Below, piece after piece: positions 8,374 to 14,909 of a DNA stretch of 64,000 bases. How positions within the stretch are numbered: position 1 is the stretch's first letter; each line of letters begins with the position of its first letter. This DNA comes from Hyphobacterium indicum (GTDB lineage Bacteria; Pseudomonadota; Alphaproteobacteria; Caulobacterales; Maricaulaceae): contig NZ_QBDX01000001.1 in the NCBI RefSeq assembly GCF_003129605.1, positions 806,001 to 870,000 on the forward strand, written 5' to 3'. The notes under the pieces were generated by a model. That model saw only the letters and a program-made list of their open reading frames with translations, had not been told where the DNA came from and did no database searches. A program made the position numbers and the translations under genes.

Positions 8374-8490
8374 CCCCTCACCCTGGCTGCTCGCCGCAGC
8401 GCGGCTTCGCACCCTTTCCCTCTCCCCTTTGAAAGGGGAGAGGGTAGAGGAAGGCGGCCACGCGAGTGGGCGGCTTTCGAGGGTGAGGGG
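8374..8490. repeat. 117-bp palindromic element, copy 1
   Basis: Bounded by cccctcaccct (8374-8384) and its reverse complement agggtgagggg (8480-8490). A perfect 11-bp central hairpin is formed by ctctccccttt (8420-8430) and aaaggggagag (8432-8442). Copy 2 differs at 4 of 117 positions. Confidence 0.85.
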
Positions 8491-8655
8491 TTGGTTTCCC
8501 CTTCCGCAAGCGGGGAGGGGAAATAGCGCCCTGTTTTTCACCCATACAAACGCGTCATCACCCGGTTTATCCGGGTGATCTCCATGACATCGGGATCACC
8601 CGGACCCGCGCGTGGCGCGGCCGTGTGATGACGGGTTGGGGGTGCAAACTGACTT

Positions 8656-8772
8656 CCCCTCACCCTGGCTGCTCGCCGCTGCGCGACTTCGCACCCTTTC
8701 CCTCTCCCCTTTCAAAGGGGAGAGGGTAGAGGAAGGCGGCCACGCGAGTGGACGGCTTTCGAGGGTGAGGGG
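8656..8772. repeat. 117-bp palindromic element, copy 2
   Basis: Same length and boundaries as copy 1, 282 bp downstream in direct orientation. All four differences lie outside the outer arms; one is in the single-base loop of the central hairpin. Confidence 0.85.
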
Positions 8773-8812
8773 TTGGTTTCCTCCTCCTGTTTACGGGGGG
8801 CAGCAAAACACG

Positions 8813-8925
8813 TCACCCCACCCTGACGGCTGCGCCGTCTTCCCTCCCCATCAAGGGGAGGGGAAAAGACGCCGGCGCTGAAAACTTTCCCCTCCCCCGC
8901 CGTGGGGAGGGGTAGGGGTGGGGGG
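8813..8925 (+). repeat. G-quadruplex-prone palindromic repeat, unit 2
   Basis: It begins with a 'caccccaccctgacgg' block, then the ccctcccc-atcaa-ggggaggg hairpin, then the cccctcccc/ggggagggg hairpin. The G-quadruplex pattern lies at 8904-8925. Confidence 0.8.
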
Positions 8926-8948
8926 CTGGTGTCGCGTCCGCCATCTTC

Positions 8949-9107
8949 ACCCCACCCGGTCCTGCGGACCACCCTCCCCATCAAGGGGAGGGGAAGAACG
9001 CCATCGGTTCAAACATTCCGTCTGACCATCAAGGGGAGGGGAAAAGAGCACCGAACGCTGCCAATACTTTCCCCTCCCCCGCCGTGGGGAGGGGTAGGGG
9101 TGGGGGG
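8949..9107 (+). repeat. G-quadruplex-prone palindromic repeat, unit 3
   Basis: Same architecture as unit 2, with an extra catcaaggggagggg arm at about 9027-9041. The G-quadruplex pattern at 9086-9107 ends 28 nt before the first DUF559 start codon, so the repeat forms that gene's leader. Confidence 0.8.
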
Positions 9108-9135
9108 TAATTGCAACCCGTGATAAGCTGGACCC

Positions 9136-9498
9136 ATGCCCAGCCGTGCCCAATCGCTGCGCAATAGCATGACCGATCACGAACGGCTGGTCTGGTATGT
9201 GCTGCGCGGCTGGCGCGAACAGGGCTTTCATTTCCGGCGGCAAGCCCCGATTGGCGGCTTCATTGTCGATTTCGTCTGTCACAAATACCGTCTGGTGATC
9301 GAGATTGACGGCAGCCAGCACGGCTTTGAAGACAACTCGAAACGAGATGCCGCCCGCGATGCCTGGCTCCGCAGCGAAGGCTATGAGGTCCTGAGGGTCT
9401 GGAATGTCGATGTCCGGGAGAATCTGGATGGCGTGATGGACGGCATATATGCGGCGGTTTGTGAGCTCCGCAGGCGTCAGGAACAGGATGATTCGTAG
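9136..9498 (+). CDS. DUF559 (Vsr-like) endonuclease-fold protein, copy A
   Basis: A 120-residue single-domain protein of the DUF559 group, related to very-short-patch-repair nucleases and the PD-(D/E)XK fold. Visible core: Asp45 in 'GGFIVDFVCHKYRLVIEIDG' and Glu56-Ile-Asp58 in the same segment, then 'GSQH' and the C-terminal 'LRSEGYEVLRVWNVDV'. It probably cuts or nicks DNA, but no substrate can be named. It is 96% identical to copy B (5 residue changes) and is bracketed on both sides by G-rich palindromes, which supply its leader. No canonical promoter is seen. Such genes are common in alphaproteobacterial repeat-rich regions. Confidence 0.85.
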   Translation: MPSRAQSLRNSMTDHERLVWYVLRGWREQGFHFRRQAPIGGFIVDFVCHKYRLVIEIDGSQHGFEDNSKRDAARDAWLRSEGYEVLRVWNVDVRENLDGVMDGIYAAVCELRRRQEQDDS

Positions 9499-9505
9499 TC
9501 TGATC

Positions 9506-9620
9506 ACCCCACCCCGCCGGTCCTGACGGACCTGCGACCCTCCCCATCAAGGGGAAAAGAGCACCGAACGCTGCCAACACTTTCCCCTCCCCCGCCGTGG
9601 GGAGGGGTAGGGGTGGGGGG
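9506..9620 (+). repeat. G-quadruplex-prone palindromic repeat, unit 4
   Basis: Starts 8 nt after the stop of DUF559 copy A. The first hairpin is shortened (ccctccccatcaagggg followed by aaaag). The G-quadruplex pattern is at 9599-9620. Confidence 0.8.
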
Positions 9621-9642
9621 CTGGTGTCGCGTCCGCCATCTT

Positions 9643-9752
9643 CACCCCACCCGGTCCTGCGGACCACCCTCCCCATCAAGGGGAGGGGAAAGAGAACCAA
9701 CGCTGCCAACACTTTCCCCTCCCCCGCCGTGGGGAGGGGTAGGGGTGGGGGG
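9643..9752 (+). repeat. G-quadruplex-prone palindromic repeat, unit 5
   Basis: Forms the leader of DUF559 copy B. The bases from 9621 to about 9690 match those at 8926 to 8995, showing that the upstream flank was duplicated too. The G-quadruplex pattern is at 9731-9752. Confidence 0.8.
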
Positions 9753-9780
9753 TAATTGCAACCCGTGATAAGGTTGAACC

Positions 9781-10143
9781 ATGTCCAGCCGTGCCCAATC
9801 GCTGCGAAACCGCATGACCGATCACGAACGGCTGGTCTGGTATGTGCTGCGCGGCTGGCGCGAACAGGGCTTTCATTTCCGGCGGCAATCACCGATCGGC
9901 GGCTTCATTGTCGATTTTGTCTGCCACAAATACCGTCTGGTGATCGAGATTGACGGCAGCCAGCACGGCTTTGAAGACAACTCGAAACGGGATGCCGCCC
10001 GCGATGCCTGGCTCCGCAGCGAAGGCTATGAGGTCCTGAGGGTCTGGAATGTCGATGTCCGGGAGAATCTGGATGGTGTGATGGACGGCATCTATGCGGC
10101 GGTTTGCGAGCTTCGACGCAGGCAGGAATATGATGGTTCCTAG
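9781..10143 (+). CDS. DUF559 (Vsr-like) endonuclease-fold protein, copy B
   Basis: A 120-residue tandem paralogue of copy A. Replacements are Pro2Ser, Ser11Arg, Ala37Ser, Gln117Tyr and Asp119Gly, none in the putative active-site segment (Asp45, Glu56, Asp58). Fourteen further codons differ silently, so most change since the duplication has kept the protein sequence. The leader is the same G-rich palindrome plus 'taattgcaacccgtgataag'. It ends 7 nt before repeat unit 6. As with copy A, the nuclease activity is inferred from the family. Confidence 0.85.
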   Translation: MSSRAQSLRNRMTDHERLVWYVLRGWREQGFHFRRQSPIGGFIVDFVCHKYRLVIEIDGSQHGFEDNSKRDAARDAWLRSEGYEVLRVWNVDVRENLDGVMDGIYAAVCELRRRQEYDGS

Positions 10144-10149
10144 TCTGAT

Positions 10150-10265
10150 CACCCCACCCCGCCGGTCCTGACGGACCTGCGACCCTCCCCATCAAGGGGA
10201 AAAGAGCACCGAACGCTGCCAATACTTTCCCCTCCCCCACCGTGGGGAGGGGTAGGGGTGGGGGG
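10150..10265 (+). repeat. G-quadruplex-prone palindromic repeat, unit 6
   Basis: Follows DUF559 copy B and matches unit 4 at 645-bp offset, with caccgt instead of cgccgt in the hairpin loop. The G-quadruplex pattern is at 10244-10265. It is followed by taatt as in the DUF559 leaders, but no third gene follows. Confidence 0.8.
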
Positions 10266-10293
10266 TAATTACCGGCATGGCATTTGCCATCAT

Positions 10294-10457
10294 CACCCCA
10301 CCCTGACGACTGCGCCGTCTTCCCTCCCCATCGAGGGGAGGGGAAACGGGCCTCTGGTTCAAACCCTCGTTCAAGCCATCAAGTGAAGGGGAAAAGAGCA
10401 CCCAACGCTGCCAACACTTTCCCCTCCCCCGCCGTGGGGAGGGGTAGGGGTGGGGGG
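10294..10457 (+). repeat. G-quadruplex-prone palindromic repeat, unit 7
   Basis: Last unit of the array, with a decayed middle arm (catcaagtgaagggg). The G-quadruplex pattern is at 10436-10457. Confidence 0.8.
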
Positions 10458-10532
10458 AGAAAAAGGGCATCTGTCACATCCAGATCCCGGATCGCGCGCT
10501 ATCGCGCTTGTCCGGGATGCCTGCTCCGCAGG

Positions 10533-10566
10533 CAAAAATAACCCCTGCCGTCAGAAACGGCAGGGG
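10533..10566 (-). terminator. Intrinsic terminator of the flgF-flgG-flgA-flgH operon
   Basis: A perfect 10-bp stem (10542-10551 with 10557-10566) around a 5-nt loop. Read on the minus strand it is followed by TTATTTTTG. It lies 39 nt past the flgH stop and is the clearest terminator in the window. Confidence 0.92.
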
Positions 10567-10604
10567 CCAAGGTGCGCCACTGGGTGGTGGAGGTTTGCTC
10601 TGCC

Positions 10605-11480
10605 CTAGAAGGGCCAGAGAATGTCGTAGATTTCCTGGCCCAGGCGCGGGCGCTGGACGTCGGAGATATGGCCGCGGCCGCCATAGGAGATGCGCGCTTC
10701 GGCGATCTGGGTGTGGCGGATCGTATTGTCCGAGGCGATGTCCTGCGGCCGCACCACGCCGGAGACGAGGAGCTCGCGGATCTCGTTATTGATGCGCACT
10801 TCCTGCCGCCCGGCAATGGCCAGATTGCCATTCGGCATGCGCCCGGTGACCACCGCCGCGATGGACAGATTGATCGTCTCCTGCCGGCTGACCGCGCCAT
10901 TGCCGCTGTGCGAACCCGACGAGCCGAAACTGGTCAGCGAGGCGGGATCAACCGCATCATTGAAGAATTGCGAAAGCGCCGCTTCGCCGCCGAGGAAATT
11001 GGTCAGATTGCTGTCTTCCGAGGCCGTGCGCGTCCGGTTGGTCGAGTTCTGCACATTGGCGCTGTCGGAGATATTGATATTCACCGTCAGGATATCGCCC
11101 GGCGACGCGGCGCGCGGATCGCCGAAAAAGGTCTGGCGTCCCGGCGTCCACAGGGAATTGGTGGGCGAGGCCTCGTAATGCACCGGAACGGCCCCGGCAC
11201 GGGCCCCGTAAGCGCTGCCATATTGCGAGGCGGGCGGCGGCGGATAGCCGGACTGTCCGCCCTGTTGCGGCTGTCCGTATGGGCCGTTTTGTCCCCCCTG
11301 TGTGGCGGGGGCGTTATACTGCGGGCCATAGGCCGGGTTCGCGTTTGACCCTGTGGCATAGAGCGCCGGATTCTCGATCGGTGTGAGGGCGGGCACGGAC
11401 CCCACCTCGGCGAGCCGGTCGGCGGTGGCGCAGGCCGGAAGGACAAGCGCGGCGGAGAAAACGAGCAGTTTACGGATCAT
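10605..11480 (-). CDS. flgH: Flagellar L-ring lipoprotein FlgH
   Basis: A 291-residue outer-membrane lipoprotein forming the L ring. I chose the ATG at 11480 because it begins a lipoprotein signal with lipobox LPAC; the longer frame adds a low-complexity polythreonine stretch. FlgH features: 'NSLWTPGRQTFFGDPRAASP', 'GDILTVNINISDSANVQN', 'INLSIAAVVTGRMPNGNLAI' and the end 'RPRLGQEIYDILWPF'. It is longer than usual (about 230) because of a Gln/Gly/Pro/Tyr-rich insertion at about residues 45-90, probably a flexible periplasmic tether. It is the last gene of flgF-flgG-flgA-flgH and is followed by a strong terminator. Confidence 0.93.
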   Translation of the reverse strand: MIRKLLVFSAALVLPACATADRLAEVGSVPALTPIENPALYATGSNANPAYGPQYNAPATQGGQNGPYGQPQQGGQSGYPPPPASQYGSAYGARAGAVPVHYEASPTNSLWTPGRQTFFGDPRAASPGDILTVNINISDSANVQNSTNRTRTASEDSNLTNFLGGEAALSQFFNDAVDPASLTSFGSSGSHSGNGAVSRQETINLSIAAVVTGRMPNGNLAIAGRQEVRINNEIRELLVSGVVRPQDIASDNTIRHTQIAEARISYGGRGHISDVQRPRLGQEIYDILWPF

Positions 11481-11607
11481 GGCAATTTTCCCAGTGTTGT
11501 TGATTTTATTGTTCTTATTGGCTTCAGATGTTGGAGCTGTAGTCGTCGTTGTAGTAGTTGTAGTAGGAGACAAAACGTCAAAAACTGTAGGAGTCTCCGA
11601 TTTTGAA
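11481..11607 (-). other. Low-GC leader between flgA and flgH
   Basis: This spacer is clearly AT-richer than its neighbours. On the minus strand it contains nine consecutive ACN triplets (about 11538-11564), then AAT/AAC-rich sequence. The nearest purine stretch ahead of the flgH ATG is GGGAAAA. It could be translated as a threonine-rich extension from a TTG, but the lipoprotein signal argues against that. Confidence 0.55.
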
Positions 11608-12543
11608 TCAGGACGGTCCGGCGGTAACGACGCGGGCGCGGCCCGGCCCTTCCACCATGGCGTCCACCGTCCGGTTGGATTGCAGGTTCACAAAGCGGGC
11701 GATCTCGTTCTCCCCGGCATCCTCCAGCGCGCGGGCGCGGGCTGTCAGCGTCAGGCCCGGGACCGAGAACACCAGATTCACCGTCTCGCCGCGCGCTACG
11801 ACGACCGGGGGCTGCAGGTCATAGGCGCGGACCGGCTCGCCCGGACGCAAGGCCCGGCGCGCTTCCAGACCGGCCATATTGTCGGGATTCATCATCGCAT
11901 CGGCGCGCACCCGGTCGGCGCGGACGGAAATCCAGTCGATATCACTGTGCTCGATCACCTGTCCGGCGGGAATCGGCCGCGCCAGGACCGGCACCTCCAG
12001 CGTCGCAAAAGCCCGGCCCGACAGGCGCACGGGCACCGCCCCGTCATAGGCAACCAGCTCGGCCTGGAACACGCCGGTGCGGCTGGAAAAATCCATCTGC
12101 GAAATCTCCGGCAGGCCGCGCGCCTCGACCGGCATGTGCAGCGCCCCGGCACCCGACAGCTGGACCTCATACTCATTGCCATCGCGCATATTCAGCTCGG
12201 CGGCGATCATCTCGGTCAGCAGGCCGGTATCGATCATGCGGCTGGCGCGCTCGATGGTGACGCGGCGCAGCTGGTTCGCATTGGCCCAGGCGAGGCCGTT
12301 ATTGCGCGCCTGCTGACGCACATAATCGGGATCCAGCGAGGTGCGGCGGCCCGGTTCCGGCGCGCGGGCGATGACCACATCGGCGGCGTCTCCGGTGATG
12401 CCGAAGAGATCGCCCAGCGTCACCATATCGGCTTCGACACGGATATCGCTGCGCAGCATGACCGCCTCGTCGGCAAAAGCCGTGGCGAGGATCTGCGGCG
12501 GCGGGGCGAGAACGAGGGCGAGGGCGAAGAGGACGGTTTTCAT
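11608..12543 (-). CDS. flgA: P-ring chaperone FlgA
   Basis: A 311-residue periplasmic protein with a Sec signal peptide at residues 1-24. The C-terminal third has the SAF/FlgA domain: 'PVLARPIPAGQVIEHSDIDW', 'NPDNMAGLEARRALRPGEPV' and a final 'GETVNLVFSVPGL' strand set. FlgA assists assembly of FlgI into the P ring. It lies 10 nt after flgG and is separated from flgH by a 127-nt spacer. Confidence 0.93.
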   Translation of the reverse strand: MKTVLFALALVLAPPPQILATAFADEAVMLRSDIRVEADMVTLGDLFGITGDAADVVIARAPEPGRRTSLDPDYVRQQARNNGLAWANANQLRRVTIERASRMIDTGLLTEMIAAELNMRDGNEYEVQLSGAGALHMPVEARGLPEISQMDFSSRTGVFQAELVAYDGAVPVRLSGRAFATLEVPVLARPIPAGQVIEHSDIDWISVRADRVRADAMMNPDNMAGLEARRALRPGEPVRAYDLQPPVVVARGETVNLVFSVPGLTLTARARALEDAGENEIARFVNLQSNRTVDAMVEGPGRARVVTAGPS

Positions 12544-12553
12544 GGCTTAATCC

Positions 12554-13339
12554 TCAGCGGAGATTGGAGCTGGCGGCCAGCATTTCATCAGACGCCGAGA
12601 TCACCCGCGCATTCATCTCATAGGCGCGCTGGGCCTGGATCAGGGCGGTGATTTCGGAGACCGCATTGACGTTGGAACTTTCCACAAACCCCTGGCGCAC
12701 AACGCCGAATCCGGTCGATCCCGGCGTGCCGCTGGTCGCCGCGCCCGAGGCCGCGGTTTCGGTGAACAGATTGTCGCCGCGCGCTTCCAGGCCTGCCTCG
12801 TTGAAGAAGGTCGACAATTCCAGCTGGCCGACAATCTGCGGGTTCGGGTCGCCATCAATGATGGCCTGCACCTGTCCCTGCTGGTTGATCGCCACATCGC
12901 GCGTGCCCTGCGGAATGGCGATGCCCGGCGCGACGGTATAGCCGTCCGTGGTCACGATCTGCCCGTCCGGGCTGATGGCGAAATTGCCGGCGCGGGTATA
13001 GGCATCCTCGCCCGAGGGCAGCTGGACGCGGAAATATCCGCGGCCCGAAATGGCCAGGTCATAGCGGTTGCCGGTCTGGTTCAGACTGCCCTGCTCGGTG
13101 ATCCGGTAGACCGAGGCCGCCTGGACACCGAGGCCGATCTGGACGCCGGTCGGCACGATCGTGCCGGCATCAGAGGACGACGCACCCATGCGCTCGACGC
13201 TCTGATAGATCAGGTCCTGGAATTCGGCCCGCTGCCGCTGGAAAGCGGTGGTGTTCATATTGGCGATGTTGTTCGAGATCACCTCGACATTCATCTGCTG
13301 GGCCTGCATGCCCGTAGCGGCGGTGGTGAGAGAACGCAT
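12554..13339 (-). CDS. flgG: Flagellar distal rod protein FlgG
   Basis: A 261-residue rod protein. It starts with the axial-protein N-helix and 'NNIANMNTTAFQRQRAEFQD', carries the FlgG-type 'ISGRGYFRVQLPSGEDAYTR', and ends with the C-helix segment 'ALIQAQRAYEMNARVISASD'. Length is typical. It sits between flgF (13 nt upstream) and flgA (10 nt downstream). It is exported through the flagellar type III system, so no signal peptide is expected. Confidence 0.96.
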   Translation of the reverse strand: MRSLTTAATGMQAQQMNVEVISNNIANMNTTAFQRQRAEFQDLIYQSVERMGASSSDAGTIVPTGVQIGLGVQAASVYRITEQGSLNQTGNRYDLAISGRGYFRVQLPSGEDAYTRAGNFAISPDGQIVTTDGYTVAPGIAIPQGTRDVAINQQGQVQAIIDGDPNPQIVGQLELSTFFNEAGLEARGDNLFTETAASGAATSGTPGSTGFGVVRQGFVESSNVNAVSEITALIQAQRAYEMNARVISASDEMLAASSNLR

Positions 13340-13352
13340 GGTATAACTCCCC

Positions 13353-14090
13353 TTAGACGCGGCCGAGGCGTTCGATCGCCTTGCGGCTCAATTCCTCGCC
13401 CTGTGAGATAAAGCGGGAAACGGATTCATAGGCCCGCATGGTCTCGATCATGCGGGTCAGCTCCAGAATGGGCTGGACGTTCGAGCTCTCGACATAGCCC
13501 TGACGCAGCTGGAAATCGGCGGCGAGATCGGCTGGCGCGTCTTCAGACGCCGCATAACGGCCGGAGCCGGTCTTCGCCAGCGCGCCAAGATTTTCAAAGG
13601 TATAGATGGCCAGCCGGGCGATCTCGGCATTGTTCTGGACCAGCGCGCCGTCCTCGGAAATCATCACCGGTCCCTGTGCCGGATCGATCAGGATGGGCGC
13701 GCCCAGATCATCCAGAACCAGTGCACCATCGGACGCTGCCAGCCGGCCTTCGCCATCAATGGTGAAGCGGCCGTCGCGGGTATAGAGCGCGTCGCCATTC
13801 GCCGCCTCGACCTGGAAGAAGCCGTCGCCTTCCAGCGCGACATCCAGCTGGCGGCCGGTAAATTCCAGCGTCCCCTCACGGAAATCCCGGCCAATGCCCC
13901 AGGCATCGACATATTGAAGGTCTTGCGGACCATCTTGTGATCGGGCGGTGGAGGCCGCCTCGCTGCGCAGCAGCAGGCTTTCGACGTGAAATCCGGGCGT
14001 GTTGGCATTCGCGATATTGTTCGCGGTGATATCCATTTCGCGGCGCAGCGTCAGCTGTCGCGAAAGCCCTATCATCAGAGCATTTTCCAT
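13353..14090 (-). CDS. flgF: Flagellar proximal rod protein FlgF
   Basis: A 245-residue rod protein with 'DITANNIANANTPGFHVESL', 'ALEGDGFFQVEAANGDALYT' and the C-terminal 'LELTRMIETMRAYESVSRFI'. The frame is open to 14174, but I start at the ATG at 14088-14090: it gives the normal length and puts the N-helix at the terminus. A sigma-54 promoter overlaps the upstream part of the longer frame. First gene of the flgF-flgG-flgA-flgH operon. Confidence 0.94.
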   Translation of the reverse strand: MENALMIGLSRQLTLRREMDITANNIANANTPGFHVESLLLRSEAASTARSQDGPQDLQYVDAWGIGRDFREGTLEFTGRQLDVALEGDGFFQVEAANGDALYTRDGRFTIDGEGRLAASDGALVLDDLGAPILIDPAQGPVMISEDGALVQNNAEIARLAIYTFENLGALAKTGSGRYAASEDAPADLAADFQLRQGYVESSNVQPILELTRMIETMRAYESVSRFISQGEELSRKAIERLGRV

Positions 14091-14158
14091 GGCGCGTTCC
14101 GTCCGTTCTGGATCGATATGTTTCAGCACCGTCTTCCGCAGTGCTTGTTCCACCCGTT

Positions 14159-14173
14159 GCATCCAGCGTGCCA
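14159..14173 (-). promoter_or_regulatory. Sigma-54 (-24/-12) promoter of flgF operon
   Basis: On the minus strand the site reads TGGCACG-N4-ATGC, matching the TGGCACG-N4-TTGC consensus at all but one position, with GG and GC at the correct distance. It lies about 70 nt upstream of the flgF ATG. Caulobacter class III rod and ring genes use sigma-54 with FlbD. Confidence 0.85.
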
Positions 14174-14299
14174 TGGTTAATAACGCTGCATTTCAATAGC
14201 TTGGCGCGTCAGATCGCCGGGATGGTTGGCGCATCCCGGCAGTTTGCGGCCCACCAGGCGGCAGGAATTGCCGGGTTGGCGGCAATTGCAAACGCCTCG

Positions 14300-14341
14300 T
14301 TAACCGGACCGGGCCTTAATCAGCATTTGATTCCAAGAATC
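14300..14341 (+). promoter_or_regulatory. fliL upstream region: TTAA half-sites and two GANTC sites
   Basis: TTAA occurs at 14300-14303 (within GTTAACC) and at 14316-14319, spaced 12 and so not a full CtrA box. GATTC (14329-14333) and GAATC (14337-14341) are paired CcrM sites just before the start codon. CtrA control of fliLM is known in Caulobacter, but this site is degenerate. Confidence 0.4.
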
Positions 14342-14352
14342 GGAGCCGGAAA

Positions 14353-14901
14353 ATGGCGGACGAAAACGAAGAGATCGAAGACGGCGCGGAAGGCGAAGAG
14401 GCTGAAGGCGGAAAAAAGAAGCCGGGCCTGATGAAGCTGGCACTGTTTATCGGCCTGCCCGTGGTCATCCTCCTGCTTGGCGGGACTGCGGCCTTCCTGC
14501 TTCTGTCCGGCGGTGGAGAAGATGCGCAACTTGCCGAAGCTGGAGAGCATGGTGAAGCCGCTGACGGTCAAGACGGCCATGCCGCATATGACAACTTGCA
14601 TTATGTGGAATTGCCGGAAATGCAGGTCTCCATCTCCAACGGCAATGGCGGCTTCTCTATTCTGTCCATGCAGCTCCAGTTTGAAACCGAGGAAGAAGAC
14701 TTTGCCGCTCATTTCACGGAATCTGAGCAGGCGCGAATCCGGGATCAATTCATTGCCTTCCTTCGAGAGTTGCGGCCTGAGGATCTGGCCGGCAGCGCGG
14801 GCTATCAGCGCGTACGCATGGAATTGCTGCGCCGCGCACAGCTCGTACTCGGCCAAGACCGGATATCGGCTGTTCTCATCACCAATATGCTGATCGTTTA
14901 G
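14353..14901 (+). CDS. fliL: Flagellar basal body protein FliL
   Basis: A 182-residue single-pass inner-membrane protein. An acidic/Lys-rich cytoplasmic N-terminus (1-25) precedes a transmembrane helix at about 28-50, followed by a periplasmic domain with 'NLHYVELPEMQVSISN' and the usual C-terminal 'RVRMELLRRAQLVLGQDRIS'. FliL stabilises stator-rotor interaction. It is separated from fliM by 8 nt and begins an operon that runs to the large TPR gene. Confidence 0.9.
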   Translation: MADENEEIEDGAEGEEAEGGKKKPGLMKLALFIGLPVVILLLGGTAAFLLLSGGGEDAQLAEAGEHGEAADGQDGHAAYDNLHYVELPEMQVSISNGNGGFSILSMQLQFETEEEDFAAHFTESEQARIRDQFIAFLRELRPEDLAGSAGYQRVRMELLRRAQLVLGQDRISAVLITNMLIV

Positions 14902-14909
14902 GACCATTC

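Larger units (their letters stand above)
8178..9135. other. Gene-free stretch: 117-bp palindromes and G-rich repeats
   Basis: Several reading frames cross this stretch, but all are translations of repeats. It holds two copies of a 117-bp palindromic element, a perfect 9-bp hairpin (atcacccgg at 8557-8565 with ccgggtgat at 8571-8579), a C/G hairpin near 8494-8525, and G-quadruplex units 2 and 3. The promoter of the DUF488 cassette should lie near 8180-8240; no clear consensus is visible. Confidence 0.7.
9054..9620 (+). repeat. Tandem duplication unit, copy 1
   Basis: This 567-bp segment is repeated at a constant offset of 645 bp (9699-10265). It contains the 3' half of one repeat unit, the DUF559 gene and the next full repeat unit. 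The genes within the two copies differ at 23 of 363 positions. Confidence 0.85.
9699..10265 (+). repeat. Tandem duplication unit, copy 2
   Basis: Second copy of the 567-bp unit at an exact 645-bp offset. It begins within repeat unit 5 and ends at the last base of the G-run of unit 6. Confidence 0.85.
10144..10604. other. Gene-free stretch: repeats and flgH terminator
   Basis: Contains G-quadruplex units 6 and 7, a palindrome around 10485-10518 (tcccggatcgcgcg with cgcgcttgtccggga), and the intrinsic terminator of the flgFGAH operon at 10533-10566. No gene is evident. Confidence 0.75.

Noticed and set aside
8221-9892. Several open frames on both strands (for example 8221-8541, 8612-8881, 8712-8984, 9260-9892 minus)
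   Set aside because: They are translations of the G/C-rich repeats or antisense to the DUF559 genes, rich in Pro/Gly/Arg, with no conserved domain pattern.
9136-10143. Insertion sequence carrying the DUF559 genes
   Set aside because: No transposase, no terminal inverted repeats with target duplication around the pair; the structure is a tandem duplication within a repeat array.
8813-10457. Possible CRISPR array
   Set aside because: Repeat units are 110-165 bp, palindromic and irregularly spaced with genes between them; there are no short unique spacers of constant length and no cas genes.
11481-11573. Threonine-rich N-terminal extension of FlgH
   Set aside because: A lipoprotein signal with LPAC starts at 11480 and would be buried by the extension; the upstream start is a TTG without a good ribosome site.
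14091-14174. 28-residue extension of FlgF
   Set aside because: The sigma-54 promoter lies at 14159-14173, so this part is largely untranscribed, and the normal FlgF N-terminus begins at the ATG at 14090.
14300-14319. Full CtrA box before fliL
   Set aside because: The two TTAA words are 12 bases apart instead of 7, and no partner half-site fits either; kept only as half-sites.
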